Shown: positions 18,933 to 28,224 of the stretch, piece after piece
Numbering within the stretch: the stretch's first letter is position 1
How the letters are laid out: every line of letters begins with the position of its first letter
Assembly: GCF_038405225.1 (NCBI RefSeq)
Contig: NZ_CP151657.1
Span: forward strand, 1,302,001 to 1,366,000
DNA length: 64,000 nucleotides
Origin: Arthrobacter citreus
GTDB taxonomy: Bacteria; Actinomycetota; Actinomycetes; Actinomycetales; Micrococcaceae
Direction of reading: 5' to 3'
Notes under the pieces: generated by a model
Database searches by the model: none
Seen by the model: only the letters and a program-made list of their open reading frames with translations
Told to the model about the DNA's origin: nothing
Translations under genes and position numbers: made by a program

Positions 18933-20339
18933 TTAGCCGCGGAGTTCTTCGGCGTCCGTAAAACGGGTCTTCTTGGCGCGCACTGCACGGTTCCAGAACC
19001 AGGTCAGCACCCACAGCAGCAGGCCCAGCAGCAGCATGAGACCGGCAATCCGGTATTCGATCGGATCCTGCGCCCACGGGCCCAGAAGGAAGGCGCAGGT
19101 GAACACGCCAACGTAGGGAAGGAAGCCGGGGGAGCGGAAGTGCTTGCCCTCATGCGGGGTGCGGCGCAGCACCAGGCAGGCGATGTTGACCACGGTGAAC
19201 ACGGCGAGCAGCAGCAGCGCTGTTGTTCCGCCCAGCGCGGTGACGGTTTCCTTGCCCATGAAGTTGGTGACCAGAATGATCAGCCCCAGGGCAATGGCGG
19301 TGGTGAAGAGGATCGATGCCCAGGGCGTGCGGCGGCCGGGAAGGACCTTGGAGAGCGAACGCGGAAGGACGTCCTGCTTTGCCATGCCGTACAGCAGCCG
19401 GCTGGCCATCAGCATGTTGATCAGGGCCGTGTTGGCCACGGCGAAGATCGACAGGAACGGATAGATGACGTCGACCGGGAGATTAGGGGCACCGGCGCGG
19501 ACAACCTCCAGCAGCGGCGTTGCGCTTTCGGACAGCTGTCCCACGGGGACGATGGCGACGGCGGCAATGGAGACCAACAGGTACACAATTACCGTGATGC
19601 TCAGCCCGGTCAGCATGACCTTCGGGAAGATCTTGGCGGGATCGCGGGTTTCCTCGGCCATGTTGACGGAATCTTCAAAGCCCACCATGGAGAAGAACGC
19701 CAGCGAGGTGGCTGCCGTCAGGGCCAGGAACACGCTCTTGTTGCCTTCGGTCTCAAAGACCATGACACGGGAGAAATCGACATTTCCCTGGCTCATCGCC
19801 CAGAACCCGATAAGGATGACAATCAGGAGACCGGTCAGTTCAATAATCGTCAGGACCACATTGAACTTGATGCTCTCTCCGACTCCGCGGAGATTGATGG
19901 CAGCGAGCACCAGCATGAAGATGACTGCCACCCAGGTGACACCGGTCTGTCCCCACTCAAGGTTAAAGCCCACGATGAAGTTCTCGGCCAGGAACTTGGC
20001 GGCCGTCGATGCTGAAGTTATTCCAGAACTGAGCACCGCAAAGGTCACCAGGAAGGTCAGGAAATGAATGCCGAAGGCCTTGTGCGCGTAGAGCGCGGCC
20101 CCTGCAGCCTGCGGAAATTTGGTGACCAGTTCCAGATACGAGAGAGCGGTGATGGTGGCAACGGCGAACGCCACCAGGATGGGCGCCCACGCGGCGCCGC
20201 CGATTTCCCCGGCGACCTGGCCCGTTAGGGCATAGACTCCGGTGCCGAGAATGTCGCCGACGATGAAGAGCAGCAAAAGCTTGGTCCCCATCACCCGCTT
20301 GAGTTCGGGTTCCCCGGAGCTGATTTTTGTATCGCCCAT
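18933..20339 (-). CDS. APC-superfamily amino-acid permease
   Basis: Integral membrane transporter, 468 residues with about twelve hydrophobic segments. The first helix has GDILGTGVYALTGQVAGEIGG, the unwound substrate-binding helix of the APC fold. A second conserved stretch is FFSMVGFEDSVNMAEETRDP. Substrate is probably an amino acid but not resolvable. ATG at 20339 follows AGGAAA. Forms a likely operon with the downstream universal stress protein. Confidence 0.9.
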   Translation of the reverse strand: MGDTKISSGEPELKRVMGTKLLLLFIVGDILGTGVYALTGQVAGEIGGAAWAPILVAFAVATITALSYLELVTKFPQAAGAALYAHKAFGIHFLTFLVTFAVLSSGITSASTAAKFLAENFIVGFNLEWGQTGVTWVAVIFMLVLAAINLRGVGESIKFNVVLTIIELTGLLIVILIGFWAMSQGNVDFSRVMVFETEGNKSVFLALTAATSLAFFSMVGFEDSVNMAEETRDPAKIFPKVMLTGLSITVIVYLLVSIAAVAIVPVGQLSESATPLLEVVRAGAPNLPVDVIYPFLSIFAVANTALINMLMASRLLYGMAKQDVLPRSLSKVLPGRRTPWASILFTTAIALGLIILVTNFMGKETVTALGGTTALLLLAVFTVVNIACLVLRRTPHEGKHFRSPGFLPYVGVFTCAFLLGPWAQDPIEYRIAGLMLLLGLLLWVLTWFWNRAVRAKKTRFTDAEELRG

Positions 20340-20446
20340 GGCTGGTTTCCTGCTTTCTGTGGATCTGCACTGCGGCTCGGGAATTGGTCTGGTCCCGCTG
20401 TCCGGTATTCTCTGCGCTGTTTAGAGGCATATCAATGTTACGGGAG

Positions 20447-21766
20447 TTAACGCTCCTCCGTGCGCGCCGATGTTTCGCGGATCACCCGTACCGCAACGAT
20501 TCGCCGGTGCTGCAGGGTGAGCACTTCCAATTCACATCCGGGCGCGCCCACGGTGTCTCCCGGGCGGGCAATCCGGCCGAGCCGTTCCATAATGTAGCCG
20601 CCAACAGTTTCATAGGGTCCTTCCGGGAGGGCGACTCCGGTGAGCCGTTCAAATTCCTGCAGGATCAACGCTCCGTCCACCACCAGATCGCCGCGCACCC
20701 GGCGGTGCCGGTCCTCGGGATCCCGTGAGGTGTCGTATTCATCGTAGATTTCTCCGACGAGCTCCTCGACGAGATCCTCCAGGGTGACAATGCCGTCCGT
20801 TCCGCCGTACTCATCAGCCACCACGGCGATATGGCTCCCGTCCCGGCGCATGACCGACAGCGACGGCACCACGGCGGCGGTCCCGGGTAGGAACAGGATG
20901 GGCCGGACAATATCGCTCAGCCGCCGTTCGGACATCGGCTGTCCGCCGCCGGCGTCTTCGCGCAGCAAATCCCGAACATGGATAAAGCCCAGGACATCAT
21001 CGGGGGAGTCCTTGATCACCGGATACCGCGAGTACGGCATAGTGTGGACCGCGCGGCGGGCCTGGGCGACGGTGAGGTCCGCCGACAGGAACTGCACCTG
21101 CGGCCGGGGCCGCATGACCTCCTGCAGCAGCCGGTTTCCCGCACCGAAGACGTCGGAGAGAATGCGGCGGCTGTCCTCTGCCAAAACCGGACTCGCGGCC
21201 ACCATGTCCCACAGCTCCTGGGACGTGACCGGCGGGGTCCGGAGCTTCGGATCGCCGCCAAGGAGGCGAACCACGGTGTCCGTGGAGAATGACAGCAGTT
21301 TGATGACCGGCCGCATGATGATGGCGAACACGTTCAGGGGCGGCGCGAGGAGCCGGGCGAAGCGCTCCGCATTTTGCATGGCCAGCCGCTTGGGCACCAG
21401 CTCGCCGAAGACCAGGGACAGGTAGGCAACGGCGAGCGTCAGCAGGATGAAAGCGGCGGCATCGGCTGCTCCCGCCGCGAAACCGATGCCCCGCAGTGCC
21501 GGAGCCAGCGCCGGAGCCAGGGCGGAGGCCCCGTAGGCGGCGGAGAAGAACCCGGACAGGGTGACCCCGATTTGGATGGAGGAGAGAAAGAGGTTCGGAT
21601 TGCGGGCCAGCTCCGCTATTTTGCGCCCGCCGGTCCCGGATGCCTCGATCCTGCTGATCTGGCTTTCGCGAAGTGAGACCAACGCCATTTCGGTTCCGGC
21701 GAAGATTCCGCCCAGCAGGACAAAAAACACCACGAGAAGCGCATTGGTGAGCGTGCTGCCGTCCAT
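20447..21766 (-). CDS. CNNM/CorC-family (HlyC/TlyC-type) membrane protein
   Basis: 439 residues: an N-terminal DUF21 transmembrane domain (about 1-190, with GGIFAGTEMALVSLRESQI), two CBS domains (about 205-330, including YSRYPVIKDSPDDVLGFIHVRDLL and DEYGGTDGIVTLEDLVEELVGEI) and a C-terminal CorC_HlyC domain. The family acts in magnesium or cobalt efflux or homeostasis; the hemolysin label is historical. The ATG at 21766 has TACCCT ending 6 bases before it and no Shine-Dalgarno sequence, suggesting a leaderless mRNA; the frame is open 9 codons further upstream. Confidence 0.9.
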   Translation of the reverse strand: MDGSTLTNALLVVFFVLLGGIFAGTEMALVSLRESQISRIEASGTGGRKIAELARNPNLFLSSIQIGVTLSGFFSAAYGASALAPALAPALRGIGFAAGAADAAAFILLTLAVAYLSLVFGELVPKRLAMQNAERFARLLAPPLNVFAIIMRPVIKLLSFSTDTVVRLLGGDPKLRTPPVTSQELWDMVAASPVLAEDSRRILSDVFGAGNRLLQEVMRPRPQVQFLSADLTVAQARRAVHTMPYSRYPVIKDSPDDVLGFIHVRDLLREDAGGGQPMSERRLSDIVRPILFLPGTAAVVPSLSVMRRDGSHIAVVADEYGGTDGIVTLEDLVEELVGEIYDEYDTSRDPEDRHRRVRGDLVVDGALILQEFERLTGVALPEGPYETVGGYIMERLGRIARPGDTVGAPGCELEVLTLQHRRIVAVRVIRETSARTEER

Positions 21767-21873
21767 AGTCAGAGGGTACCGGTGCCCGTGCACACCCGAC
21801 AGGCAGACGGGCCGGCTCCGGCGCCGACACCCCGTTTCCCCGCAGGACGGGGATTCCCGGGTGGGCCGGCAGC

Positions 21874-22545
21874 CTATTTCAGCAGCTGCAGCAGGTTGTA
21901 GCCCATAAGGAACACCCCAATGGCCAGCGCAGCGGCAGCCGTGATCTTCCGGCCGTTACGCTGCATCCAGTCATACAGCGTTCCGAGCCGGTTTTGTGCG
22001 TGCTCAGGGGAGCGCAGCCACAGGGCCACCGGCACGACGACGGCGGACTGGGCTGCGGCCGCATAAGCCAGGACCAGTACGGTACTTTCCACCGGGTGCA
22101 TGTTCCGCACGCCAATCAGCGCACCGGCAGCGACCGCCAGCAGGATCGCCTTGGGGCGCAGGTTGAGCCCGGCGCCCAGGGCCGCGAACTCCCAGGCACG
22201 GGCTGAGTCGAATCCGGCGCGGAGCTTGTCGAGCCGACCCGCGCCGGGCCGCGGCGCTGCGCGAACGAGGTGCACGCCGTAGCCGGCGAGGAGCGCACCG
22301 GCCACCAGGCACAGCATGGCCGGAACCGTCACCTGGTCCAGCTGTGCATGCGCGGGAAACACGCGCAGCCCGGCCGCGGCCAAGCCCACGACGACGATGG
22401 ACCCGGCGACGGCGCCGTAGAGGAAGGGAAGGGCGCCGCGCCGTGGGTGGGGGGACAGCAGAATCAGGATCGTGATGCTCACCGGCACTGAGCTGGCGGC
22501 GCCGGCCAGGGCAAAGGACATCAGGCTGACGGCCAGGCTCAGCAT
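21874..22545 (-). CDS. GAP-family (SfLAP-like) membrane protein
   Basis: 223 residues with about six hydrophobic helices, starting MLSLAVSLMSFALAGAASSVP and with LSPHPRRGALPFLYGAVAGS and LNLRPKAILLAVAAG. This pattern fits the actinobacterial GAP/sulfolipid-1-addressing protein family, implicated in mycobacteria in moving glycolipids across the membrane. The actual cargo here is unknown. It lies about 60 bases downstream of the AI-2E family gene on the same strand. Confidence 0.75.
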   Translation of the reverse strand: MLSLAVSLMSFALAGAASSVPVSITILILLSPHPRRGALPFLYGAVAGSIVVVGLAAAGLRVFPAHAQLDQVTVPAMLCLVAGALLAGYGVHLVRAAPRPGAGRLDKLRAGFDSARAWEFAALGAGLNLRPKAILLAVAAGALIGVRNMHPVESTVLVLAYAAAAQSAVVVPVALWLRSPEHAQNRLGTLYDWMQRNGRKITAAAALAIGVFLMGYNLLQLLK

Positions 22546-22604
22546 TTACCGGCCGCCGGCCGCGTGATCGCGCCGCCGGGCCGGGCAGCGAAGGCTGACA
22601 TACT

Positions 22605-23771
22605 TTACCCGGCCGGTGAACTGCCCGGGCGGGGCAGCCCCTCCTGCCGCCGGCGGCGGGGCCGGGCCCGGCGGGCCCGGATGGCGGCGTCCTCTTCGTC
22701 GAGGAACGGCTCCAAATCCTTGCGGTCTCCGGTGAGCGGGCGCCACCAGGCCAGCCTGGGGTCGGCATCCAGGAGGAGGGTCCGGGCCAGCAGCGTCAGC
22801 GGTACGGCGAGGATGGCACCGACGGGTCCCAGAACGGCCGCCCAGAAAAGCACCGACACGAAGGTCAGCGTTTCGCTGAGGTTGACGGCATTACCGACAT
22901 ACCTGGGCTGCACCACCGACTGGATGACGGCATTGATGCCGCCAAAGACAATGACGATCACAATGATTGCGGTCCAGCCTCCGGTGAGATAGCCGAAAAA
23001 CAGGGGTGGAATGATGGCAATGAAGTAGCCGATGTTCGGAATGAAGCTGCAGATAAAGGACAGCAACCCCCACAGGAGGGCTCCGGGGACCTGCAGGATC
23101 ACCAGGACCAGCCAGTTGAACAGTCCCTGCGCCGCGCCCAGGGCCGTCGTGGCGACCATGTACCGGCGCACACCCGAGGCAAAGCCGGCCAGGGCGGTGA
23201 CCAGGTCCGGGCGGCGGCGCGCGAGGTGGGACAACAGTGCGGGGGTCCGGGAGCCGTCCACGGCCATCAGGATTAACAGGGTCAGGATAATGACCAGGGC
23301 CGCTGCCAGGTTGCTGATGTTTCCCAGCAGCCCGCCGATGAAGCCCACCAGCCGTCCCGGGTTGAAGCCGTCCTGGACCGCCTGCACCTGTTCCGGGCCA
23401 AACCCCACGGCGCTGAGCCAGCCGGCGATCGAAGTGCCGGCCTGGGCGAGCTGCGGACCGAACTGGGGCAGCAGCGCGGAGAACTGAGCCAGCGCGGCAA
23501 TCAGGACTCCCGCGAAACAAGCCAGCAGGGCAAAGACGGCGGCTATGGTTCCTCCGGTCGCGATTGCCCTCGGAACCCCGTGGCCCTGCAGCCACCGCCG
23601 CAGCGGATGCACGCAGAGGGTCAGGACAAATGCCAGGAACACCGGAGTAAAGATGCCGCTCACTGCTGACAGGCCGAAGGCCGCCAGGGTTGCACCGCCC
23701 AACATGACGAGAATCACGGCGCTGCGCGGAAGAACGGGGCGTGGAAGGTGCTCAGGCGGTTCAGAACCCAT
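22605..23771 (-). CDS. AI-2E family transporter
   Basis: 388-residue membrane protein with about eight hydrophobic segments. Conserved stretches are FVLTLCVHPLRRWLQ, PGALLWGLLSFICSFIPNIGYFIAIIPP and GNAVNLSETLTFVSVLFWAAVLGPVGAILAVPL of the PF01594 family. Members include a proposed autoinducer-2 exporter and sodium/proton antiporters, so the cargo is open. The ATG at 23771 follows GGGAGGA; the frame is open 11 codons further but lacks a signal. The basic, Arg-rich C-terminal tail is cytoplasmic. Confidence 0.88.
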   Translation of the reverse strand: MGSEPPEHLPRPVLPRSAVILVMLGGATLAAFGLSAVSGIFTPVFLAFVLTLCVHPLRRWLQGHGVPRAIATGGTIAAVFALLACFAGVLIAALAQFSALLPQFGPQLAQAGTSIAGWLSAVGFGPEQVQAVQDGFNPGRLVGFIGGLLGNISNLAAALVIILTLLILMAVDGSRTPALLSHLARRRPDLVTALAGFASGVRRYMVATTALGAAQGLFNWLVLVILQVPGALLWGLLSFICSFIPNIGYFIAIIPPLFFGYLTGGWTAIIVIVIVFGGINAVIQSVVQPRYVGNAVNLSETLTFVSVLFWAAVLGPVGAILAVPLTLLARTLLLDADPRLAWWRPLTGDRKDLEPFLDEEDAAIRARRARPRRRRQEGLPRPGSSPAG

Positions 23772-23794
23772 GGGGTCCTCCCTCTCTCCCGGAC

Positions 23795-23839
23795 CTTTTC
23801 TCACCCGGAGCTTTTCTCACCCGGAGCTTTTCTCGCCCG
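23795..23839. repeat. 16-bp tandem repeat upstream of the AI-2E family gene
   Basis: CTTTTCTCACCCGGAG occurs twice perfectly and a third time truncated (CTTTTCTCGCCCG). It lies 24 bases before the start codon, so it occupies the 5' leader or promoter of that gene. Confidence 0.8.
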
Positions 23840-23896
23840 ACCGCTTTCTCTCTTGGACGAGTGTAGGAGCCGCCGCGGTAACGCTAAAGGGGAGTA

Positions 23897-23935
23897 CAAA
23901 AAAGACCCCCGGAATCCACTGGATTCCGGGGGTCT
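23897..23935 (-). terminator. Intrinsic terminator of tRNA-Leu
   Basis: A perfect 15-bp stem around an ACT loop, followed on the minus strand by a run of six T, lies directly downstream of the tRNA. This is a textbook Rho-independent terminator. Confidence 0.93.
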
Positions 23936-23940
23936 GATTG

Positions 23941-24023
23941 TGCGCGGAGGGGGACTTGAACCCCCACCCTCGTTAGAGGACTAGCACCTCAAGCTAGCGC
24001 GTCTGCCATTCCGCCACCCGCGC
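23941..24023 (-). tRNA. tRNA-Leu (anticodon GAG)
   Basis: On the minus strand the 83-nt sequence starts GCGCGGGTGGCGGAATGG and folds as a class II tRNA: 7-bp acceptor stem (one G-U), D arm with the GG motif, anticodon stem CTAGC/GCTAG with loop TTGAGGT (anticodon GAG), a variable arm, and a T arm with GGTTCAAGTCC. The discriminator is A; CCA is not encoded. Confidence 0.95.
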
Positions 24024-24170
24024 CTGGGTGTTTTCCGCAAGGCCTTCAGTCGTTCAAAAGCTGCGGAAGCAACGGGAAAAACTCTAACACGGTTTTGGCG
24101 CGAACCGTAAATCGGTGCTGGTCAGGGCTTCGATCGCTAGGCTGGCACCAACGCCACCGAAGGAGAACCC

Positions 24171-25490
24171 ATGTCTGAGACCACTGCGCCGGCACTGTCC
24201 GCCGAAGCCGAAGTGACGCGCATCTGCCAGGAGCTCATCCGCTTCGACACGTCCAACTTTGGGGACGGGACTGGTCCGGGCGAACGGGCCGCAGCCGAAT
24301 ACACCGCAGGCCTCATTGAGGAGGCCGGGCAGCACGCGGACCTCTTCGAATCAGCTCCGGGACGGGCCTCAGTGGTGACCCGCATGGAGGGCAGCAACCC
24401 CTCTCTTCCGGCGTTGGTGGTTCACGGCCACCTCGACGTGGTCCCCGCGCAGAAGCAGGACTGGTCCGTAGACCCTTTCAGTGGAGAGGGACGGGACGGG
24501 CTGATCTGGGGCCGCGGCGCCGTGGACATGAAGGACATGGATGCCATGATCCTTTCCGTTCTGCGCGATATGGCCCGCACGGGGACGCAGCCCAAGCGTG
24601 ACCTCATCTTCGCGTTTTTCGCCGATGAGGAAGCAGGGGGCAAGTACGGGGCCACCTGGGCGGTGGAAAACCGCCGCGAACTGTTCGACGGTGCCACTGA
24701 AGCCATCTCGGAGGTGGGCGGGTTTTCCGCCACGATCGGAGGGAAGCGCACCTACCTGCTGCAGACGGCCGAGAAGGGCATCTCCTGGCTGCGGCTCGTG
24801 GCCCACGGCCGCGCCGGCCACGGCTCGCAGATCAACACCGACAACGCGGTGACCCGGCTGGCCCGCGCCGTGGCCACCATCGGGGAGCACCCCTGGCCCA
24901 TTGAGCTCACCGACACGACCAGGGCGTTCCTCGACGGCGTGACCGAACTCACCGGCGTCGAGTTCGATCCGGACAACCCCGAGCGGCTGCTGGCCGAGCT
25001 GGGCACCGTGGCCCGGTTTGTTGGAGCCACCCTGCAGAACACCTCCAACCCCACCGTCCTGAAGGCCGGTTACAAGCACAACGTCATCCCCGGCACGGCC
25101 GAAGCCCTGATCGATGTCCGCACCCTTCCCGGACAGGAGGAGCAGGTCCTGGCCGTCATCAAGGACCTGGCCGGCCCCGGGATCGACGTCAGCTACGAAC
25201 ACAAGGATGTCTCGCTGGAGGTGCCGTTCAAGGGCAACCTGGTGGACTCCATGATCGGCGCCCTGCAGGCCGAGGATGCGGGCGTGCCGGTGCTGCCTTA
25301 TACGCTGTCCGGCGGAACTGACAACAAGTCCTTGAGCCGCCTGGGCATCACCGGGTATGGCTTCGCCCCGCTCCGCCTACCTGAGGAGCTGGACTTCACC
25401 GGCATGTTCCACGGCGTGGACGAGCGGGTGCCCGTGGATTCCCTGAAGTTCGGCACCCGGGTGCTGTCCCGCCTGCTGACCGGATACTAG
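24171..25490 (+). CDS. M20/M25/M40 family metallo-dipeptidase
   Basis: Cytosolic zinc exopeptidase of 439 residues. Metal ligands are visible in HGHLDVVP, GRGAVDMKDMD and ADEEAGGKYG (catalytic Glu followed by metal Glu), then the dimerisation (lid) domain with GRAGHGS, and a C-terminal His near MFHGVDERVP. ATG at 24171 follows AAGGAG; a TAGGCT box at 24138-24143 gives a short leader. The next gene starts 9 bases after its stop. Confidence 0.92.
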   Translation: MSETTAPALSAEAEVTRICQELIRFDTSNFGDGTGPGERAAAEYTAGLIEEAGQHADLFESAPGRASVVTRMEGSNPSLPALVVHGHLDVVPAQKQDWSVDPFSGEGRDGLIWGRGAVDMKDMDAMILSVLRDMARTGTQPKRDLIFAFFADEEAGGKYGATWAVENRRELFDGATEAISEVGGFSATIGGKRTYLLQTAEKGISWLRLVAHGRAGHGSQINTDNAVTRLARAVATIGEHPWPIELTDTTRAFLDGVTELTGVEFDPDNPERLLAELGTVARFVGATLQNTSNPTVLKAGYKHNVIPGTAEALIDVRTLPGQEEQVLAVIKDLAGPGIDVSYEHKDVSLEVPFKGNLVDSMIGALQAEDAGVPVLPYTLSGGTDNKSLSRLGITGYGFAPLRLPEELDFTGMFHGVDERVPVDSLKFGTRVLSRLLTGY

Positions 25491-25499
25491 GAGGACGCC

Positions 25500-26657
25500 G
25501 TGAACCCCGCCGACATCCTCACTCCCGAACTCCTGGAACGCCTTCGCGGCCGCGCCGCCGGGTATGACCGGGACAACACGTTCTTCACCGAAGACCTCGA
25601 AGACCTCCGCGCCGCCGGATACCTTGCCCTCTTCACGCCGAAAGCGGCGGGAGGCGCGGGGTTCGGCATTCCCCAGGTGGTCCAGGCCCAACGGATGCTG
25701 GCCATGTCCGCCCCCGCCACGGCACTGGCCGTGAACATGCACCAGGTGTGGTGCGGGGTGGCGCACCTGCTGTCCCTGCGCGGGGATGACTCCCTGGCAT
25801 TTGTGCTCGACGACGCCGCAAAGGGCGAGCTGTACGCTTTCGGCATCTCCGAGCCGGGCAACGCGGCGGTGCTTTTCGATTCCCTGACCTCCGCCCAGCC
25901 CCAGGGCGACGGCTCGTACGCGTTTACCGGAACAAAGATTTTCACCAGCCTGTCCCCGGCCTGGACCCGGCTTGGGGTCTTTGGCCGGGATGACTCGGAT
26001 CCGGAGGAACCCCGGCTGGTCTTTGGCTTTGCGCCGCGGGGAACCGGGGGCATCACCATCAAGGACGACTGGAACACCATGGGCATGCGCGCCAGCCAGT
26101 CCCGCACCACCATCTTGGAGAACGCGGTGCTTACCGCTGATCAGCTGGTGCGCACAACACCGGTGGGCCCGCACCGGGACGCCTTTGTCTTTGGCATCTT
26201 CAGTCTCTTCGAAACGCTGCTCTCAGCCGTGTACACGGGGGTGGGGGACCGCGCCGTCGAACTGGCGGTGGAAGCTGCCCGGGGGCGGACGACGGCGGGA
26301 GGCGGCCCGGCAGCCCATGATCCGCATACCCGGTGGAAGGTGGCGGATGCCGCGATCCTGATGGACGGCATCCATCCGCAGCTCGAAGCGATTGCGCGGG
26401 ACCTGGAGGCCGGCGTCGACCACGGGAACCTGTGGTTTCCGCGGCTGTCGTCACTGAAGTACCGGACCACCGAAACTGCGCGCACCGTCGTTGAAACCGC
26501 CGTCCGGGTGTCGGGCGGCCGGAGCTATTTCCGCGGAGCGGAGCTGGAACGCCTGTACCGGGACGTCCTGGCCGGCATGTTCCACCCGTCGAGCGAGGAT
26601 TCGGTCCATGCCTCGGTGGCGAACGCCTGGCTGGGTCCGGTTCCGGAAGGAGCATGA
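25500..26657 (+). CDS. Acyl-CoA dehydrogenase family protein
   Basis: 385-residue flavoprotein with the three-domain acyl-CoA dehydrogenase layout: an N-terminal helical domain, a central beta domain (FGISEPGNAAV; GTKIFTSLSPAWTRLGVF) and a C-terminal helical domain ending in VETAVRVSGGRSYFRGAELERLYRDVLAG. The divergence of the middle domain suggests a specialised member, possibly a desulfurisation- or hydroxylase-like relative; substrate unknown. The GTG at 25500 has AGGAGG that overlaps the preceding stop, so it is in an operon with the dipeptidase. Confidence 0.85.
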   Translation: MNPADILTPELLERLRGRAAGYDRDNTFFTEDLEDLRAAGYLALFTPKAAGGAGFGIPQVVQAQRMLAMSAPATALAVNMHQVWCGVAHLLSLRGDDSLAFVLDDAAKGELYAFGISEPGNAAVLFDSLTSAQPQGDGSYAFTGTKIFTSLSPAWTRLGVFGRDDSDPEEPRLVFGFAPRGTGGITIKDDWNTMGMRASQSRTTILENAVLTADQLVRTTPVGPHRDAFVFGIFSLFETLLSAVYTGVGDRAVELAVEAARGRTTAGGGPAAHDPHTRWKVADAAILMDGIHPQLEAIARDLEAGVDHGNLWFPRLSSLKYRTTETARTVVETAVRVSGGRSYFRGAELERLYRDVLAGMFHPSSEDSVHASVANAWLGPVPEGA

Positions 26658-26674
26658 CTCAGGGCCGGAAGAAA

Positions 26675-26702
26675 CGCGGTCCCTTCGGAGGGAGGGACCG
26701 CG
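26675..26702. terminator. Hairpin between convergent genes
   Basis: A 10-bp stem CGCGGTCCCT/AGGGACCGCG with an 8-base loop separates the acyl-CoA dehydrogenase gene from the small minus-strand gene. There is no T-run. Confidence 0.65.
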
Positions 26703-26727
26703 GGTCGGAAGCACGCGCTGCCGGACG

Positions 26728-26961
26728 TCAGACGGTCCGCTGGACGCGCATCACGCGGCGGCGCAGCCAGAATCGCCTGCCCCCGCCGCGGTAAATGCAG
26801 CTGCGGTGCAGCTCCCACTTGCCGTACTCAGCGCGCTCCCGGATGAGCCGCCGCGCGTCGGATACTGAATCGCCGGGGTTCACGGACACTACGAGATATT
26901 CGTAGTCCCGGAAGTTCACGTCTGGCCGGAGACCGCCCGGCCGAAGAATTTGTTCGCGCAT
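26728..26961 (-). CDS. Small conserved protein, DUF5703-like
   Basis: 77 residues, basic, with the pattern RDYEYLVVSVNPGDSVSDARRLIRERAEYGKWELHRSCIY...RRFWLRRRVMRV cut here into its key parts: an EY start, an AEYGKWEL core and an Arg-rich LRRR end. This matches my memory of the actinobacterial DUF5703 family. Function unknown. ATG at 26961 follows GGAGGG. Divergent, 41 bases apart, from the next plus-strand gene. Confidence 0.7.
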   Translation of the reverse strand: MREQILRPGGLRPDVNFRDYEYLVVSVNPGDSVSDARRLIRERAEYGKWELHRSCIYRGGGRRFWLRRRVMRVQRTV

Positions 26962-27002
26962 ATCCCTCCAATTTTGCCTGCTTTACCGCTAACGTCTAGG
27001 GC

Positions 27003-27287
27003 ATGAGCATAGATCCGCACGTCGCGCTGCAATCACTCATGGCCGCGCTCGAAGAGCACCTGACGGCGGCTTCCCAGCGCCGCGGGGACAAGGACCCGCT
27101 GGTTGAGACAGCCTATCTGGCCGTGGCGGATGCCTTTGAGGTTTATGAAGAGGTCCTCTACGACGCGTACGGCGAGGTTACTCCGCTGGAAATCTACGAA
27201 GATGACGAGGACGAATTCGACGGCGGGTTCGTCGACGACGGCGAAGGCGTCGACGACCGGTCATCCGGGGTCCAGCCCGGGCCGTAG
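27003..27287 (+). CDS. Small acidic hypothetical protein
   Basis: 94 residues; not recognised. The N-terminal two thirds is predicted helical (ALQSLMAALEEHLTAA...LVETAYLAVADAFEVYEEVLYDAY) and the C-terminal third is very acidic and disordered (EDDEDEF, DDGEGVDD). TAACGT (26990-26995) ends 7 bases before the ATG and no Shine-Dalgarno sequence is present, supporting a leaderless start here. Codon use is like the neighbours. It stands alone between a DUF5703-like gene and uppP. Confidence 0.7.
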   Translation: MSIDPHVALQSLMAALEEHLTAASQRRGDKDPLVETAYLAVADAFEVYEEVLYDAYGEVTPLEIYEDDEDEFDGGFVDDGEGVDDRSSGVQPGP

Positions 27288-27312
27288 ACCCCGGACTGTG
27301 ACACGGGACGCA

Positions 27313-27359
27313 CCCGGAGGCCGCTCCGGGCTGCGGCGCACAGCCAAACCGTGGCTGTG
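27313..27359. terminator. Two hairpins between the acidic-protein gene and uppP
   Basis: CCCGGAG/CTCCGGG with a GCCG loop (27313-27330) is followed by CACAGCCA/TGGCTGTG with an AACCG loop (27339-27359). They could end the upstream mRNA. The second overlaps the expected -35 region of uppP. Confidence 0.5.
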
Positions 27360-27376
27360 GCCTAGAGTTCTATGTT

Positions 27377-28201
27377 GTGAATTGGTTTGAAGCGCTCTTC
27401 CTTGGTCTCATCCAGGGCCTGACAGAATTCCTCCCCATCTCCTCCAGCGCCCATCTGCGCGTAGTGGGTGAGCTGCTGCCCGGCGCCCAGGACCCGGGTG
27501 CCGCGTTCACCGCCATTACCCAGCTGGGAACAGAAACTGCAGTGGCGGTCTATTTCTGGAAGGACATTGTCCGGATCATCAAGGCGTGGATCGGGTCGCT
27601 GGCCGGCCGCGTTCCGCGCAGCGACCCGGACGCACGCATGGGCTGGCTCATCATTATCGGCACGCTGCCCATAGTGGTGCTGGGCCTGCTGTTCCAGGAC
27701 CAGATCGAAAGCACGTTCCGCAGCCTCTGGATCGTTGCCACCATGCTGATCGTCTTCGGCGTCATCCTTGCCGTGGCGGACGCCGTCGGCAAGCAGCAGC
27801 GCACGCTGGATAAGCTCACCTACAAGCACGGCATCCTGTACGGGTTCGCCCAGGCCCTGGCGCTGATTCCCGGCGTCAGCCGCTCCGGCGGAACCATCAC
27901 CGCCGGCCTGTTCATGGGCTACACCCGCGAAGCGGCCGCCCGGTATGCATTCCTCCTGGCCATCCCCGCCGTGTTCGGCAGCGGACTCTTCCAACTGGTC
28001 AAGTCACTGGATGAGCCAATGGTCTACGGCGGATGGGAAACCGCCGGCGCCACCCTGGTGGCATTCATTGTGGGCTTCATCATCATCGGATGGTTCCTGA
28101 AATACGTCTCGACGCGCGGTTACGGACTCTTTGTCTGGTACCGCATCCTCCTCGGCGTCGTGATTTACCTCCTGCTCGGCTTCGGCGTGCTGAACGCCTA
28201 G
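27377..28201 (+). CDS. uppP: Undecaprenyl-diphosphate phosphatase
   Basis: Membrane enzyme recycling undecaprenyl pyrophosphate to the monophosphate carrier for peptidoglycan and wall polymers; also gives bacitracin tolerance (BacA). 274 residues, about eight hydrophobic segments, with the catalytic sequences [13 protein letters not shown] near residue 14 and [10 protein letters not shown] near 170. GTG start at 27377: TAGAGT at 27363-27368 ends 8 bases upstream with no Shine-Dalgarno sequence, so it is probably leaderless. Confidence 0.95.
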   Translation: MNWFEALFLGLIQGLTEFLPISSSAHLRVVGELLPGAQDPGAAFTAITQLGTETAVAVYFWKDIVRIIKAWIGSLAGRVPRSDPDARMGWLIIIGTLPIVVLGLLFQDQIESTFRSLWIVATMLIVFGVILAVADAVGKQQRTLDKLTYKHGILYGFAQALALIPGVSRSGGTITAGLFMGYTREAAARYAFLLAIPAVFGSGLFQLVKSLDEPMVYGGWETAGATLVAFIVGFIIIGWFLKYVSTRGYGLFVWYRILLGVVIYLLLGFGVLNA

Positions 28202-28224
28202 CAACGGAAAGTAGAGTTGAACCT

